Origin: Clostridia bacterium
GTDB lineage: Bacteria; Bacillota; Clostridia; Christensenellales; DTU072
Length of the DNA: 64,000 nt
Direction: 5' to 3'
NCBI GenBank assembly: GCA_017403145.1
Contig: JAFQOO010000009.1
Location: forward strand, 1-64,000
Positions 6,559-14,343 of the stretch are shown here, in pieces. The first letter of the stretch is position 1; every line of letters begins with the position of its first letter. Both the position numbers and the translations under genes were made by a program. A model generated the notes under the pieces. That model had not been told where the DNA came from. It worked only from the letters and a program-made list of their open reading frames with translations, and did no database searches.

Positions 6559-7407
6559 ATGGCGAGAAAAATAAATTTTTCATTTAAAAAAACAATTAAA
6601 ATAATCGGGATTGTTTTAGGTATTCTATTTTTAGTTTTTGGTATACCTATCATAATCAATATGTGTTATAAAGCAAATTGTGGATGTTCAACTGCGTGGG
6701 ATGCTTCGGCTATGCTTGGATATTATGGTGCAATACTTGGAGCTCTCGCAACTATTGTGACGGTTATTCTTACAATTTTATTTACAAAGAAACAAATACA
6801 AAGAGAGTCTTTTCTAAGAAGAGAGAACGAAAAATGGGAAAATCTTGATAAGATTTTTTTAGAAATAGTTAACAGTATAAATCCTATTGAAGTTTTAAAA
6901 AGCATTATGGAAAGAGGAATGGTTGACCCTTCTCACTCAATTAGTCTTTTACAAAAATTTCAAATGAATTGTAAAACTTGTTATGATAGGTTAAATACTC
7001 ATTTAAATATCGTTGACTTGCCAAAAGTTAAGAAACTTATGGATGAGATTTCAAAGATATCGGAAGAGTTTGTGGAAATAAGTGGATTACTCATTAAACA
7101 ATATTCTGATTTGCATTTATGGCAACGCAAAGATTCCGCTATTGAAATGTTTGAGATTGAGAAAAATCGTCCGGGCTCTTTTACTCAAGAAGATATTTCT
7201 TTTAAGCATGATGTTTTAGAAAAACTTCAATTTATCAATAAAGAAAAAATTGATGCTGAAATAACAAAAATAAATCTTGAATTTGTTGGTTTGTATGAAG
7301 GGAAATATAGAGAACTATTGCGTTTAAGAGGGTCAACTTTTGAAACTATCTATAATGAAATAAATTCTCGTGCAAACGAAATATTAGATATAAAAAGAAG
7401 CAAATAA
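6559..7407 (+). CDS. Two-TM membrane protein of unknown function, island cargo
   Basis: 282 residues, TAAGGAG before the ATG. Two transmembrane helices at about residues 13-34 and 53-74 flank a short Cys-rich loop (CYKANCGC). Then comes KKQIQRE and about 200 residues of mostly charged, helical, probably coiled-coil cytoplasmic sequence. I recognise no catalytic motif. A YYGAILGA segment in TM2 is common in membrane proteins carried by defence islands. Its position between regulator and methyltransferase genes suggests a defence accessory role, which is inference only. Confidence 0.6.
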   Translation: MARKINFSFKKTIKIIGIVLGILFLVFGIPIIINMCYKANCGCSTAWDASAMLGYYGAILGALATIVTVILTILFTKKQIQRESFLRRENEKWENLDKIFLEIVNSINPIEVLKSIMERGMVDPSHSISLLQKFQMNCKTCYDRLNTHLNIVDLPKVKKLMDEISKISEEFVEISGLLIKQYSDLHLWQRKDSAIEMFEIEKNRPGSFTQEDISFKHDVLEKLQFINKEKIDAEITKINLEFVGLYEGKYRELLRLRGSTFETIYNEINSRANEILDIKRSK

Positions 7408-7475
7408 TGGAATTTTAAATTGATATATGACGGAAGTTGTCATATTAAATTAAGAAAATATCATTGAGGAATACT

Positions 7476-8432
7476 ATGGCTAAATTAATAAAATCCCCAC
7501 TCAACTATACGGGTAATAAATATAGAATTCTCCCACAAATGCAACAATACTTTCCTGAGAAAATCAGTTGCATGATTGACCTTTTTTGTGGCGGGGCAAC
7601 AGTTGGGTTAAATGTGGAAGCTGATAAAATTATCTTTATAGACAACAACCCCCAAATAATCAATTTGTTGATTTTTTTGGCGCAACAGTCTTTTGACGAA
7701 TTTTTAAGCAAATTGGAAAGTTTAACTGTAAAATATCATCTTTCTTATTCTTATAAATACGGCTATAAAACATATAGAGATTTATGCTCTAACAAGACCG
7801 ATAACAATGGATTGAAAGACTATAATAAAAACGGCTATTATCAATTGCGTAGCGATTATAATGCTTTGATTGACAAAACCACTGATGAAGCTAATACTTT
7901 ACTTTATTTATTGATGGTTTACGCTTTTAACAACGACATACGTTTTAATTCAAATGGTGAGTTCAATTTACCAATTGGAAAAACTGATTTGAATAAAATG
8001 AACGTTATGAAAGTTAAAGCCTATATAGAAAAAATTAATAAAATAGATGCAGAATTTATATGTATGGATTTCAATAATCCTAAGTTGTTGGATTATGTAG
8101 CTGAGGCAGATTTTATATATATGGACCCACCGTATCTTGTTGGGGATGCTGTCTATAATGCTTCTTGGGATAATAAAACGGAATACCTTTTAATGGATTT
8201 CTTAGATAAATTGTTAGAATTAAAAAAGAATTTTGCCTTATCTAACGTTATGTGTAAAGTTGGAAAAACCAACGAACCGCTTTCATATTGGTGTTACAAA
8301 AAGGGCGAAACAATTTGTATTCACGATATAGACTATAATTATAAAAGTGCAAGCTATAATAAAATAACCCGTGATGCAAAAGAAAAAGAAGTATTGATTG
8401 TAAATAGAGGTTATTATGAAAATAAACAATAG
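7476..8432 (+). CDS. D12-class adenine-N6 DNA methyltransferase (first)
   Basis: 318 residues from the ATG at 7476; a TTG at 7464 is in frame, but GAGGA is placed for the ATG. Motif X SPLNYTGNK (residues 7-15), SAM-binding motif I DLFCGGATVG (35-44) and catalytic motif IV DPPY (217-220) are intact. It methylates adenine in a specific sequence to protect it from the HNH nuclease encoded downstream. It overlaps the next methyltransferase gene by 17 bases. The specificity cannot be read from the sequence. Confidence 0.88.
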   Translation: MAKLIKSPLNYTGNKYRILPQMQQYFPEKISCMIDLFCGGATVGLNVEADKIIFIDNNPQIINLLIFLAQQSFDEFLSKLESLTVKYHLSYSYKYGYKTYRDLCSNKTDNNGLKDYNKNGYYQLRSDYNALIDKTTDEANTLLYLLMVYAFNNDIRFNSNGEFNLPIGKTDLNKMNVMKVKAYIEKINKIDAEFICMDFNNPKLLDYVAEADFIYMDPPYLVGDAVYNASWDNKTEYLLMDFLDKLLELKKNFALSNVMCKVGKTNEPLSYWCYKKGETICIHDIDYNYKSASYNKITRDAKEKEVLIVNRGYYENKQ

Positions 8433-9426
8433 ACGGTATATAGGCTGTAAGACAAAATTATTAGATTTTATCTATGAGTCTGTTGTGGAATTAGGTTACG
8501 ACTCTTCAAATACTTTTGCGGATATCTTTGCAGGAACAGGCGTTGTAGGATATAAATTTGCACAAGAAGGATACCAAGTTATATTAAATGATACCCTGTA
8601 TTCTAACATTGTTGCCTATTTTGCTTGGTTTGGTAATGGTAATATTAGACTAGAATTCCTTACTGCTGAAATAGATAAAATCAATGCTTTTGCAACGCTT
8701 CCTTTGAAAGATAATTATTTTTCAAATGCTTATGGGGATAAATATTTTTCAATGGAAGATGCTCGTTTAATTGGTTATATACGTGATTATATTGAAGATA
8801 ATAAAAATATTTATACAGAAAGAGAATACTATTATTTAATTGCATCACTATTGTACTGTACTGATAAAATTGCAAATACTGTTGGGCATTTTGAATCTTT
8901 TCTATCACGTAAACCTACAACCAAAGGAATTAAACTATCATTATTAGAGCTCGACGATATAAAACCTGCTGAAATATATAATATGGATGCTAATTCACTA
9001 GTAAAACAAATTAAACCCGATATAGTATATATTGACCCCCCATACAATGCTCGACAATATGTAAACTTTTATCACGTATTAGAAAATTTGGCTAGATGGA
9101 ATAAACCAAACGATTTTGAAGGCAATTCAATGAAATTTAAGCGAAACTCGTTAAAAAGTGACTATTGCCGTTCAAAAGCGCCCGCACTATTTGAGGATTT
9201 AATAAGCAATCTACAATGCAAGTTAATAGTTGTTTCTTATAATAACACATATAAAGCAGGAAGTATTTCTTCTGTTAATACAATTTCTAATGAACAATTA
9301 ATAGCAACTTTAAGCAAAAGAGGAAAAACGACAGTCAAATCAGTTGATTATAAATGTTTTAATGCGGGCAAATCCGAATTAAATGGACACAAAGAACTCC
9401 TATATATTTGCGAGGTAAACAAATGA
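8416..9426 (+). CDS. D12-class adenine-N6 DNA methyltransferase (second)
   Basis: 336 residues. Motif X-like RRYIGCKTKLLDFI (6-19), motif I DIFAGTGVVG (36-45) and motif IV DPPYN (207-211) are present. It is not a close copy of the preceding enzyme, and has the longer insertion typical of the second enzyme in such pairs. Two adenine methyltransferases with one nuclease usually mean an asymmetric recognition site with one enzyme per strand, as in type IIS systems. Its stop codon overlaps the nuclease start by 4 bases (ATGA). Confidence 0.85.
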   Translation: MKINNRRYIGCKTKLLDFIYESVVELGYDSSNTFADIFAGTGVVGYKFAQEGYQVILNDTLYSNIVAYFAWFGNGNIRLEFLTAEIDKINAFATLPLKDNYFSNAYGDKYFSMEDARLIGYIRDYIEDNKNIYTEREYYYLIASLLYCTDKIANTVGHFESFLSRKPTTKGIKLSLLELDDIKPAEIYNMDANSLVKQIKPDIVYIDPPYNARQYVNFYHVLENLARWNKPNDFEGNSMKFKRNSLKSDYCRSKAPALFEDLISNLQCKLIVVSYNNTYKAGSISSVNTISNEQLIATLSKRGKTTVKSVDYKCFNAGKSELNGHKELLYICEVNK

Positions 9427-10841
9427 CACTTTTAGAATTATATAAAAATTTAAGTAATAATCCTTTATTTTTCAACAACTATTTTTCCACAAGCGGGAAA
9501 ACCGCAGGTAAAATATTTAGTTTTAAAAATACAAACTATCGTGGAATTTTAACCTTCAGTAAAGGCGAATTACAAGGATTTGCAAAAGGGTTTAAAGTTC
9601 TTGAAAATGTCGAAGGGATAAAACGTTCTGATTGGACTAGAAGGGTTGGACATCAAGAGACCGAAAAACAACACGTTGTTAATATGCGAAAATCAGAATT
9701 ATTTCGTGTAGTGGACGATGCTTATCAAAAAACAAGTAGAGGCATCGTATTTAAAAAGATGGTAATTGATGAAAACTTGTCAGCAGATGAGAAAAAGTTG
9801 ATTTGCCTATTTTTAATTCTTGTTGGGTATTTTTCAGATATTCCGAACTACATAATTGAACAGACAAAAGTCTTTTTTAAACGTTGTAACGAAGCAGGTT
9901 ACACGGATGAAGAAATTTTAAACGCTCAGAAAAACTTTATAAAAAACGGCATAGCATCTAAAAAGATATATGAGATTTTTTTAGAACCGTATATCTACTT
10001 AGATAGTTTTTATTCTAGTTTTGATGGCATAGATTTCTTAAAAGCTTATAAAGAGGCTCCCGAACATGAAAAAATAGAATTTATCAATTATCTTGCAAGA
10101 AAATATAAACATAAAACATATGATTGTGTTCTTACAAGAAAATATGAGCCTGGTGGCAATTACACAAAAAATACAGCAATTGATAACGCTTTTATTCTTT
10201 TTGTTGTTAAGAAACTTATTGTAGCAAACAATAAAGATTTCGACTCTTTTGTTTCCACGATGTTAAATGCTTATATTGAACTTTACCCAATAGACGAAAA
10301 TCGTGTAAAAAAGTTTATTTATGATACTGACAAAAATAGGAGTGTGTTTCAGGTAATCTTCTGTAAGGCTATGAATGTTCCTATTTCACCTTTAATGGTT
10401 GAAAAAGATTTAACCGAAGTAGAAATAAATGAATTAAGCTTAAGCGATGCTACGGAAGCAGAAGGCGCTATTGCTCTTGATATTGTATCTTCTTCGCTTA
10501 AAAAATTGGCAAAATTGAATACAGGTTATAAATGTGTTCTAGAAGAATGCGAAATGTGCAAGTATTTCACAGCTAAAGAAAACAATAAAAATTACCTTGA
10601 AATACACCATTTGATACCACGTGAGTTCGCAAATGATTTTGACGCGCCTATAGAAATTTTGGATAATTATATTGCTTTATGCCCTAATTGTCATAGAAAG
10701 ATTCACTTAGCGGTAGATGCCGAGAGAAAATATATGATAAACACATTGTTTAATCAGAGAAAAGATAAATTATCTGAACATGGATTGAGTGTCGATATTA
10801 AGACTTTATATAATTATTATAAAATTGACGATAAAAACTAA
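9423..10841 (+). CDS. HNH restriction endonuclease
   Basis: 472 residues from the ATG at 9423 (GAGG upstream; overlap of 4 bases with the methyltransferase). The C-terminal part has a zinc-bound HNH nuclease core: CEMC, then LEIHHLIPREF with the histidines at about 395-396, then LDNYIALCPNCHRKIH. The N-terminal ~370 residues resemble nothing I can name and presumably read the DNA target. Position directly after two modification genes supports a restriction role. This would be a type II system. Confidence 0.82.
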   Translation: MTLLELYKNLSNNPLFFNNYFSTSGKTAGKIFSFKNTNYRGILTFSKGELQGFAKGFKVLENVEGIKRSDWTRRVGHQETEKQHVVNMRKSELFRVVDDAYQKTSRGIVFKKMVIDENLSADEKKLICLFLILVGYFSDIPNYIIEQTKVFFKRCNEAGYTDEEILNAQKNFIKNGIASKKIYEIFLEPYIYLDSFYSSFDGIDFLKAYKEAPEHEKIEFINYLARKYKHKTYDCVLTRKYEPGGNYTKNTAIDNAFILFVVKKLIVANNKDFDSFVSTMLNAYIELYPIDENRVKKFIYDTDKNRSVFQVIFCKAMNVPISPLMVEKDLTEVEINELSLSDATEAEGAIALDIVSSSLKKLAKLNTGYKCVLEECEMCKYFTAKENNKNYLEIHHLIPREFANDFDAPIEILDNYIALCPNCHRKIHLAVDAERKYMINTLFNQRKDKLSEHGLSVDIKTLYNYYKIDDKN

Positions 10842-10994
10842 TTACCAGACCAAGTTGTGTATGGTGGGAAAAAAGAATACTGGTGGAAATGCTCTAAATG
10901 TGGGCATGAATGGCAAGCTCAAATAATAAAAAGAAACAAGGGGCAAGGTTGTCCAGAATGTTATAAAAATAGTTTTAAAAATAAACAAATCTAA
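10842..10994 (+). pseudogene. Remnant of a treble-clef zinc-ribbon (DUF4379-like) protein
   Basis: Directly after the HNH stop codon, in the same frame, is 50 codons of open sequence without a start. It ends WWKCSKCGHEWQAQI...GQGCPEC, the classic CxxCGHxW...GxGCPxC zinc ribbon of DUF4379. Members are normally multi-repeat proteins, some linked to nuclease domains. It has no start codon or ribosome site, so it is most likely a deletion remnant, or a former C-terminal extension of the nuclease cut off by the stop. Confidence 0.6.
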
Positions 10995-11033
10995 TCGTGG
11001 GCGGGAATCATAAATCTTAATAGAAAACCTTTT

Positions 11034-11067
11034 AGGGTGGGGCTAAATGTCCTGCCCTTAATTTTTT
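11034..11067 (+). terminator. Terminator of the restriction-modification operon
   Basis: AGGGTGGG pairs with CCTGCCCT (two wobble pairs), followed by AATTTTTT. Confidence 0.6.
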
Positions 11068-11077
11068 GCAAAGAAAA

Positions 11078-11108
11078 AGAACGCAAATCTATGTTCGATT
11101 TACGTTCT
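11078..11108 (-). terminator. Terminator for minus-strand transcription of the repeats
   Basis: AGAACG/CGTTCT and AAATC/GATTT form a 12-bp stem with one mismatch. On the minus strand it is followed by TTTTTCTTT. It would end transcripts running leftward through the three repeat copies. Confidence 0.5.
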
Positions 11109-11113
11109 TATTT

Positions 11114-11280
11114 GTACTCCCTTGCGGGAACGCGAAAGACTGTCTCGTGCAAAGAGTAAAGATTTTAATGGACGTGTGCTCGTAAAGGTTGTAGTTTATA
11201 TAGGAACTTGACCGCAAAGCGCTCACTTTCGCCAGGTTTGCTAACGCAAACTTGCGCACCCAGTTGGCTAAAGCCAACGG
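11114..11280 (-). repeat. Hairpin-rich ~165-bp repeat, copy 1
   Basis: Minus strand: CGTTGG stem-loop, then TTTGC-loop-GCAAA stem-loop, a GCGAAAGTGAGCGC block, a variable centre and finally TCCC-GCAA-GGGA, a GNRA-type tetraloop hairpin. The edge GTACTCCCTTGCGGGAA resembles the 3' end of the tRNA-Arg target site. Open reading frames across it overlap in several frames and lack ribosome sites, so I treat it as non-coding. Confidence 0.7.
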
Positions 11281-11320
11281 AAAAGAGTAGCCCACCAAAC
11301 GAGCGAATCGGGGATGATTT

Positions 11321-11483
11321 GCACTTCTTACGGGAACGCGAAAGACTGTCTCGTGCAAAGAGCAAGATTTTAATGGACGCGTGCTCGTAAAGGTTGTGGT
11401 TTATATAGGAACTTGACCGCAAAGCGCTCACTTTCGCCAGGTTGCTAAAGCAACTTGCGTACCCAGTTGGCTAAAGCCAACGG
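11321..11483 (-). repeat. Hairpin-rich ~165-bp repeat, copy 2
   Basis: Nearly identical to copy 1 through the centre (AGGAACTTGACCGCAAAGCG), with the GTTGGC-TTTA-GCCAAC and GTTGC-TTTA-GCAAC hairpins. The GNRA hairpin end has decayed (CTTCTTACGGGAACG). Confidence 0.7.
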
Positions 11484-11525
11484 TAACAAAAAACAGCTTA
11501 GATTGAGTGAGCTGGGAGTCCGTTT

Positions 11526-11691
11526 GTACTCCCTTGCGGGAACGCAAAAGATTGTCTCGCACGATAGAATGAGTATACCTAAGAACAATACACGTAAAGA
11601 ATGAATTTCTATGATATGCTTGAAATGCAAGCACTTCACTTTTGCTAGGTTGCTAAAGCAACTTGCGCACCCAGTTGGCTAAAGCCAACGG
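11526..11691 (-). repeat. Hairpin-rich ~165-bp repeat, copy 3
   Basis: Both ends are conserved (GTACTCCCTTGCGGGAACG and the GTTGC/GTTGGC hairpin pair), but the central ~90 bases differ from copies 1 and 2. Conserved ends with a variable centre suggest selection on, or spread by, the terminal hairpins. Confidence 0.65.
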
Positions 11692-11715
11692 GTGTGCCTT
11701 CCCGCAAGTGAGTAC

Positions 11716-11749
11716 AAAAAAGGGATACCGAGTCTGGTATCCCTTTTTT
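11716..11749 (-). terminator. Bidirectional terminator after tRNA-Arg
   Basis: AGGGATACC/GGTATCCCT stem with T-runs on both strands, immediately beyond the tRNA CCA end. Confidence 0.8.
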
Positions 11750-11750
11750 G

Positions 11751-11825
11751 TGGTACTCCCTGCGGGAATCGAACCCACAACTAGCCCTTAGGAGGGGCTT
11801 GTTATATCCATTTAACTAAGGAAGC
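11751..11825 (-). tRNA. tRNA-Arg(CCU), integration target of the island
   Basis: Acceptor GCTTCCT/AGGGAGT (with G1-U72 and U4-G69 wobbles), D arm GTTA...TAAC, anticodon arm AGCCC-CTCCTAA-GGGCT (anticodon CCU), T arm GTGGG-TTCGATT-CCCGC, discriminator A and encoded CCA. Bases 11753-11794 are duplicated at 5956-5997. The element restored the tRNA with its own 3' part, which carries CCA, whereas the displaced fragment does not. Confidence 0.93.
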
Positions 11826-11967
11826 ATATGCTTTGCATCAATTATTATATATGATTGGTGGCGCTTTTGCAAGTCTATTTGAATTTCATTTTATACTTTT
11901 ATGCCTTTTAGTATACTTTTTTAAAGGTCGTTAATAATAGCATTATTCTAATTCAAGGAGTGTAAAT

Positions 11968-12564
11968 ATGAAACTATTAAACAGCAAAACCTATTTCAAT
12001 TTGGCAAAGTCGTATGCGGGAGAATGTCAAGCTCACGTTAAGTATAAGTTTATCGAATATGGCGCTCGCAAAGAAGGATATACCGCGCTTGCAGAAGTTA
12101 TTGATAAGATAGTATATAACGAATTTAATCACGCAAGAATGTTCTATACCTATATTCAAAAAGCAAGTGATAAGACTATAGAAAATATAGAAATTTGCGG
12201 TGGTTATCCATTCAAGGAAAAGTGGAATTTGATAGAAAACCTTCGTCTTGCTAGCGAAGATGAAAAACGTGAAAGCGACGAAATATACGCAGAGTTTGAA
12301 AAAACCGCACGTGAAGAAGGTTTTGAAGATATAGCAAATCTATATAAAATGATACGTCAAGTGGAAAATTGCCATAGCCTAATGCTACAAGATTTATACA
12401 ACCAAATGAGTACAGGAACGCTATATAAAAAGGATAAACCCGTTAAATGGAAATGTGGTGGATGTGGCTATGAAGAAACCTCTAGGGAAGCTTTCAAGGT
12501 ATGCCCAATATGTGAAGCAAAACAAGGAGTTGTGCTTCTAAAGCTCAATGATGGGTGTTGTTAA
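11968..12564 (+). CDS. Rubrerythrin
   Basis: 198 residues, CAAGGAG before the ATG. The ferritin-like diiron domain has its ligands in ECQAHVKY (about residue 19), EFNHARMF (ExxH, about 51), and a second pair in the later helices around E98 and ENCH. The C-terminal rubredoxin-type FeS4 domain has CGGCGYE and CPICEAKQG. Rubrerythrins reduce hydrogen peroxide in anaerobes using NAD(P)H-derived electrons. It is a single gene between tRNA-Arg and a shared terminator. Family is certain; the symbol rbr would be conventional, but I leave it out because paralogues are common. Confidence 0.92.
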   Translation: MKLLNSKTYFNLAKSYAGECQAHVKYKFIEYGARKEGYTALAEVIDKIVYNEFNHARMFYTYIQKASDKTIENIEICGGYPFKEKWNLIENLRLASEDEKRESDEIYAEFEKTAREEGFEDIANLYKMIRQVENCHSLMLQDLYNQMSTGTLYKKDKPVKWKCGGCGYEETSREAFKVCPICEAKQGVVLLKLNDGCC

Positions 12565-12633
12565 AATATTCCAATTAAAGGTATCAAAAGAAAGAAAATA
12601 GGGTACCTAATATCAAGAATATGCGAAAAATAA

Positions 12634-12658
12634 AAGAGCCTATAAAAGGCTCTTTTTT
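12634..12658. terminator. Bidirectional terminator between convergent genes
   Basis: AAGAGCCT/AGGCTCTT stem with T-runs on both sides. It serves the rubrerythrin gene (+) and the O-antigen-ligase-type gene (-). Confidence 0.85.
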
Positions 12659-12673
12659 ATGTGATGAAACAGA

Positions 12674-14146
12674 TTACTTTTTACCTTTTAACAAGGCTTT
12701 ATAGTCTATATAAGTTTCGGGATGCGCCTTGTTGTCTAGCTCTATAACTAGAGTCATTAGTATAACGATAAACATAATCGGTAGCGGTACGAAAGTGCCG
12801 GTATCTATCATTGAATATCCTTCGAAGCCAAGCATACCAATAAGCATAAATACACTAAAGATACAACGCTTTCTTACCATAATTCTATATCTTGCGAAGT
12901 AGTACCAAGCATAGGCAACAATACCTATTATACCCATACTACCGATAATTTGGAATAGGGTGGAGTGGAACCAATACATAGGCATTGTTTCTTGACGATA
13001 GTATACTCCGTCGAAGCCGACACCGGCACCAAATATCGGGTTAGCCATAAAGACGTCGATAGCCTCTTGGTATAGCTTATCTCTACCACTTACACCGGTA
13101 CCTTGGGCTAGTACTTTATCAACCATATCCATAATGGGGTCCCATAGCGCAATCAATATACCAATGAGCAATGCGAGTACTATTACTACACCGCAAAGCA
13201 TATATCTTCTATTCTCTTTGGGAGTGCCAACGAGTAGAGCGATAAGTAGTAGGGGAAGAATTATTGCTGCGAACAAAGTTGCACCACGCGACCATCCTAT
13301 TACGATAACGATATATTGCGCAACTGCGCACAAAAGATATAATACGCTAAATTTGGATTTGGTAGCTAGATAGAATGTGCCCGCAACGGTTATTAGTAGT
13401 ACGGTAGAGAAGTTGTTACCAACACCCCAACCGATAGAAACACCACTGCCTACTCTGGAGTGAATTTCAAATTCTTGAACGTATCTTGTTATAACTTGGC
13501 ACACAATCAAGATACCTATCAGGTTGAGCGCTGTAGCTATCCAATTTTTAAAGTCTACGTTCTTTGGAGGATAGGCGTATAGATAGAATAGGAAATAGAA
13601 AAATAGTATTGCAACACCTAGTAACAGTGCGTATACCAGACCTATTGTATAGTGCTCCAAGCTGATAGAACCTATACCGCCGACAAGCAATGCAATGCTA
13701 ACTGCAAGTTGTGGGAAGAATAACTTGCCAATGCGGAATGGTACCCTAAAACGGATAAAGTGGGTTACTATAGCGATAGGTAGCGGAATAAAGAAATAGA
13801 ATACGTTGGCATAGGTCATCGGGTCTATATCTCTAGGGAAAATCATTGCTACAACAAAGATTATAGGGATAAGAGGAGTGGTATCTCTCCTTAAAACCAA
13901 AACAATGGAAGCAAAGAAAATTATGCCTATAACACCATATGCTTCAACCTCGAAAAACCAACAGAGGAATATTGTCAAAGTGAGGAGTGCAAGATATAAG
14001 CGGGAGTATAAAAATCTATCGCCGAGGTCGTTAAGCTTGTTCATAAAGCTCGACTTGTATTTCGGCTCGCCACTCAAATCTTCGGCACTAAGCCCGGGAT
14101 TTTCAAGTAAAAACTGTTTTCTTTTTTTTAAAATCGACATATTCAT
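12674..14146 (-). CDS. O-antigen ligase/polymerase family membrane protein
   Basis: 490 residues with about 11-12 transmembrane helices and a large loop near residues 350-395, SGRDKLYQEAIDVFMANPIFG...HSTLFQIIGSMG. This is the Wzy_C signature (conserved R, G and the H of the HS/HN motif). Such proteins ligate or polymerise surface polysaccharide from a lipid carrier. In a Gram-positive-type cell the likely product is a capsule or wall polysaccharide. No glycosyltransferases adjoin it. There is no ribosome site: the promoter -10 box ends 6 nt before the ATG, so translation is probably leaderless. Confidence 0.82.
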   Translation of the reverse strand: MNMSILKKRKQFLLENPGLSAEDLSGEPKYKSSFMNKLNDLGDRFLYSRLYLALLTLTIFLCWFFEVEAYGVIGIIFFASIVLVLRRDTTPLIPIIFVVAMIFPRDIDPMTYANVFYFFIPLPIAIVTHFIRFRVPFRIGKLFFPQLAVSIALLVGGIGSISLEHYTIGLVYALLLGVAILFFYFLFYLYAYPPKNVDFKNWIATALNLIGILIVCQVITRYVQEFEIHSRVGSGVSIGWGVGNNFSTVLLITVAGTFYLATKSKFSVLYLLCAVAQYIVIVIGWSRGATLFAAIILPLLLIALLVGTPKENRRYMLCGVVIVLALLIGILIALWDPIMDMVDKVLAQGTGVSGRDKLYQEAIDVFMANPIFGAGVGFDGVYYRQETMPMYWFHSTLFQIIGSMGIIGIVAYAWYYFARYRIMVRKRCIFSVFMLIGMLGFEGYSMIDTGTFVPLPIMFIVILMTLVIELDNKAHPETYIDYKALLKGKK

Positions 14147-14152
14147 ATGAAA

Positions 14153-14181
14153 ATTATAGTATTCAATGTGAATATTGTCAA
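14153..14181 (-). promoter_or_regulatory. Consensus promoter giving a leaderless mRNA (O-antigen-ligase-type gene)
   Basis: Minus strand TTGACA (14181-14176), 17-bp spacer, TATAAT (14158-14153), then 6 nt to the ATG at 14146. Initiation at the usual +7 position would be on the A of ATG. Confidence 0.75.
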
Positions 14182-14242
14182 TGCTGAAATGTGAAATTTT
14201 GGTGATTTTAGCCCATTTACTATATTTTTCCTTAGTATATCG

Positions 14243-14271
14243 TTGACAATTCTTTATACTATATTATATAT
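14243..14271 (+). promoter_or_regulatory. Promoter of the ABC exporter/surface-protein operon
   Basis: TTGACA (14243-14248) with an AT-only -10 region TATATA around 14265-14271. A second TATAAT lies at 14313-14318. The leader between them contains two ACGCGC patches. Confidence 0.6.
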
Positions 14272-14343
14272 TATATCTATATATGCACGCACGCGCATTA
14301 CGTACACGCGCATATAATAATGATACAAAGGATAAAAACAATT

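Larger units (their letters stand above)
5956..11752. mobile_element. 5.8-kb genomic island integrated in tRNA-Arg(CCU)
   Basis: Bounded by 42-bp direct repeats of the tRNA-Arg 3' part (5956-5997 and 11753-11794). The cargo is a Cro-type regulator, an unknown membrane protein, two adenine methyltransferases, an HNH nuclease, a zinc-ribbon gene remnant and three copies of a ~165-bp repeat. It is more AT-rich than the flanks and uses different codons. No recombinase, replication or transfer gene is present, so it is either a remnant or moved by an integrase acting in trans. Confidence 0.82.

Noticed and set aside
9408..9423. Earlier in-frame start of the HNH nuclease
   Set aside because: It would overlap the methyltransferase further; the ATG at 9423 has GAGG and the common ATGA overlap.
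11089..11639. Several overlapping minus-strand ORFs of 60-90 codons with Ser/Arg-rich proteins
   Set aside because: They fall in the hairpin-rich repeats, overlap each other in different frames, lack ribosome sites, and exist only because the repeats are stop-poor.
11113..11720. CRISPR array or integron attC array
   Set aside because: Only three copies of ~165 bp with no short regular spacers, and no cas or integrase gene; the hairpins lack attC boxes.
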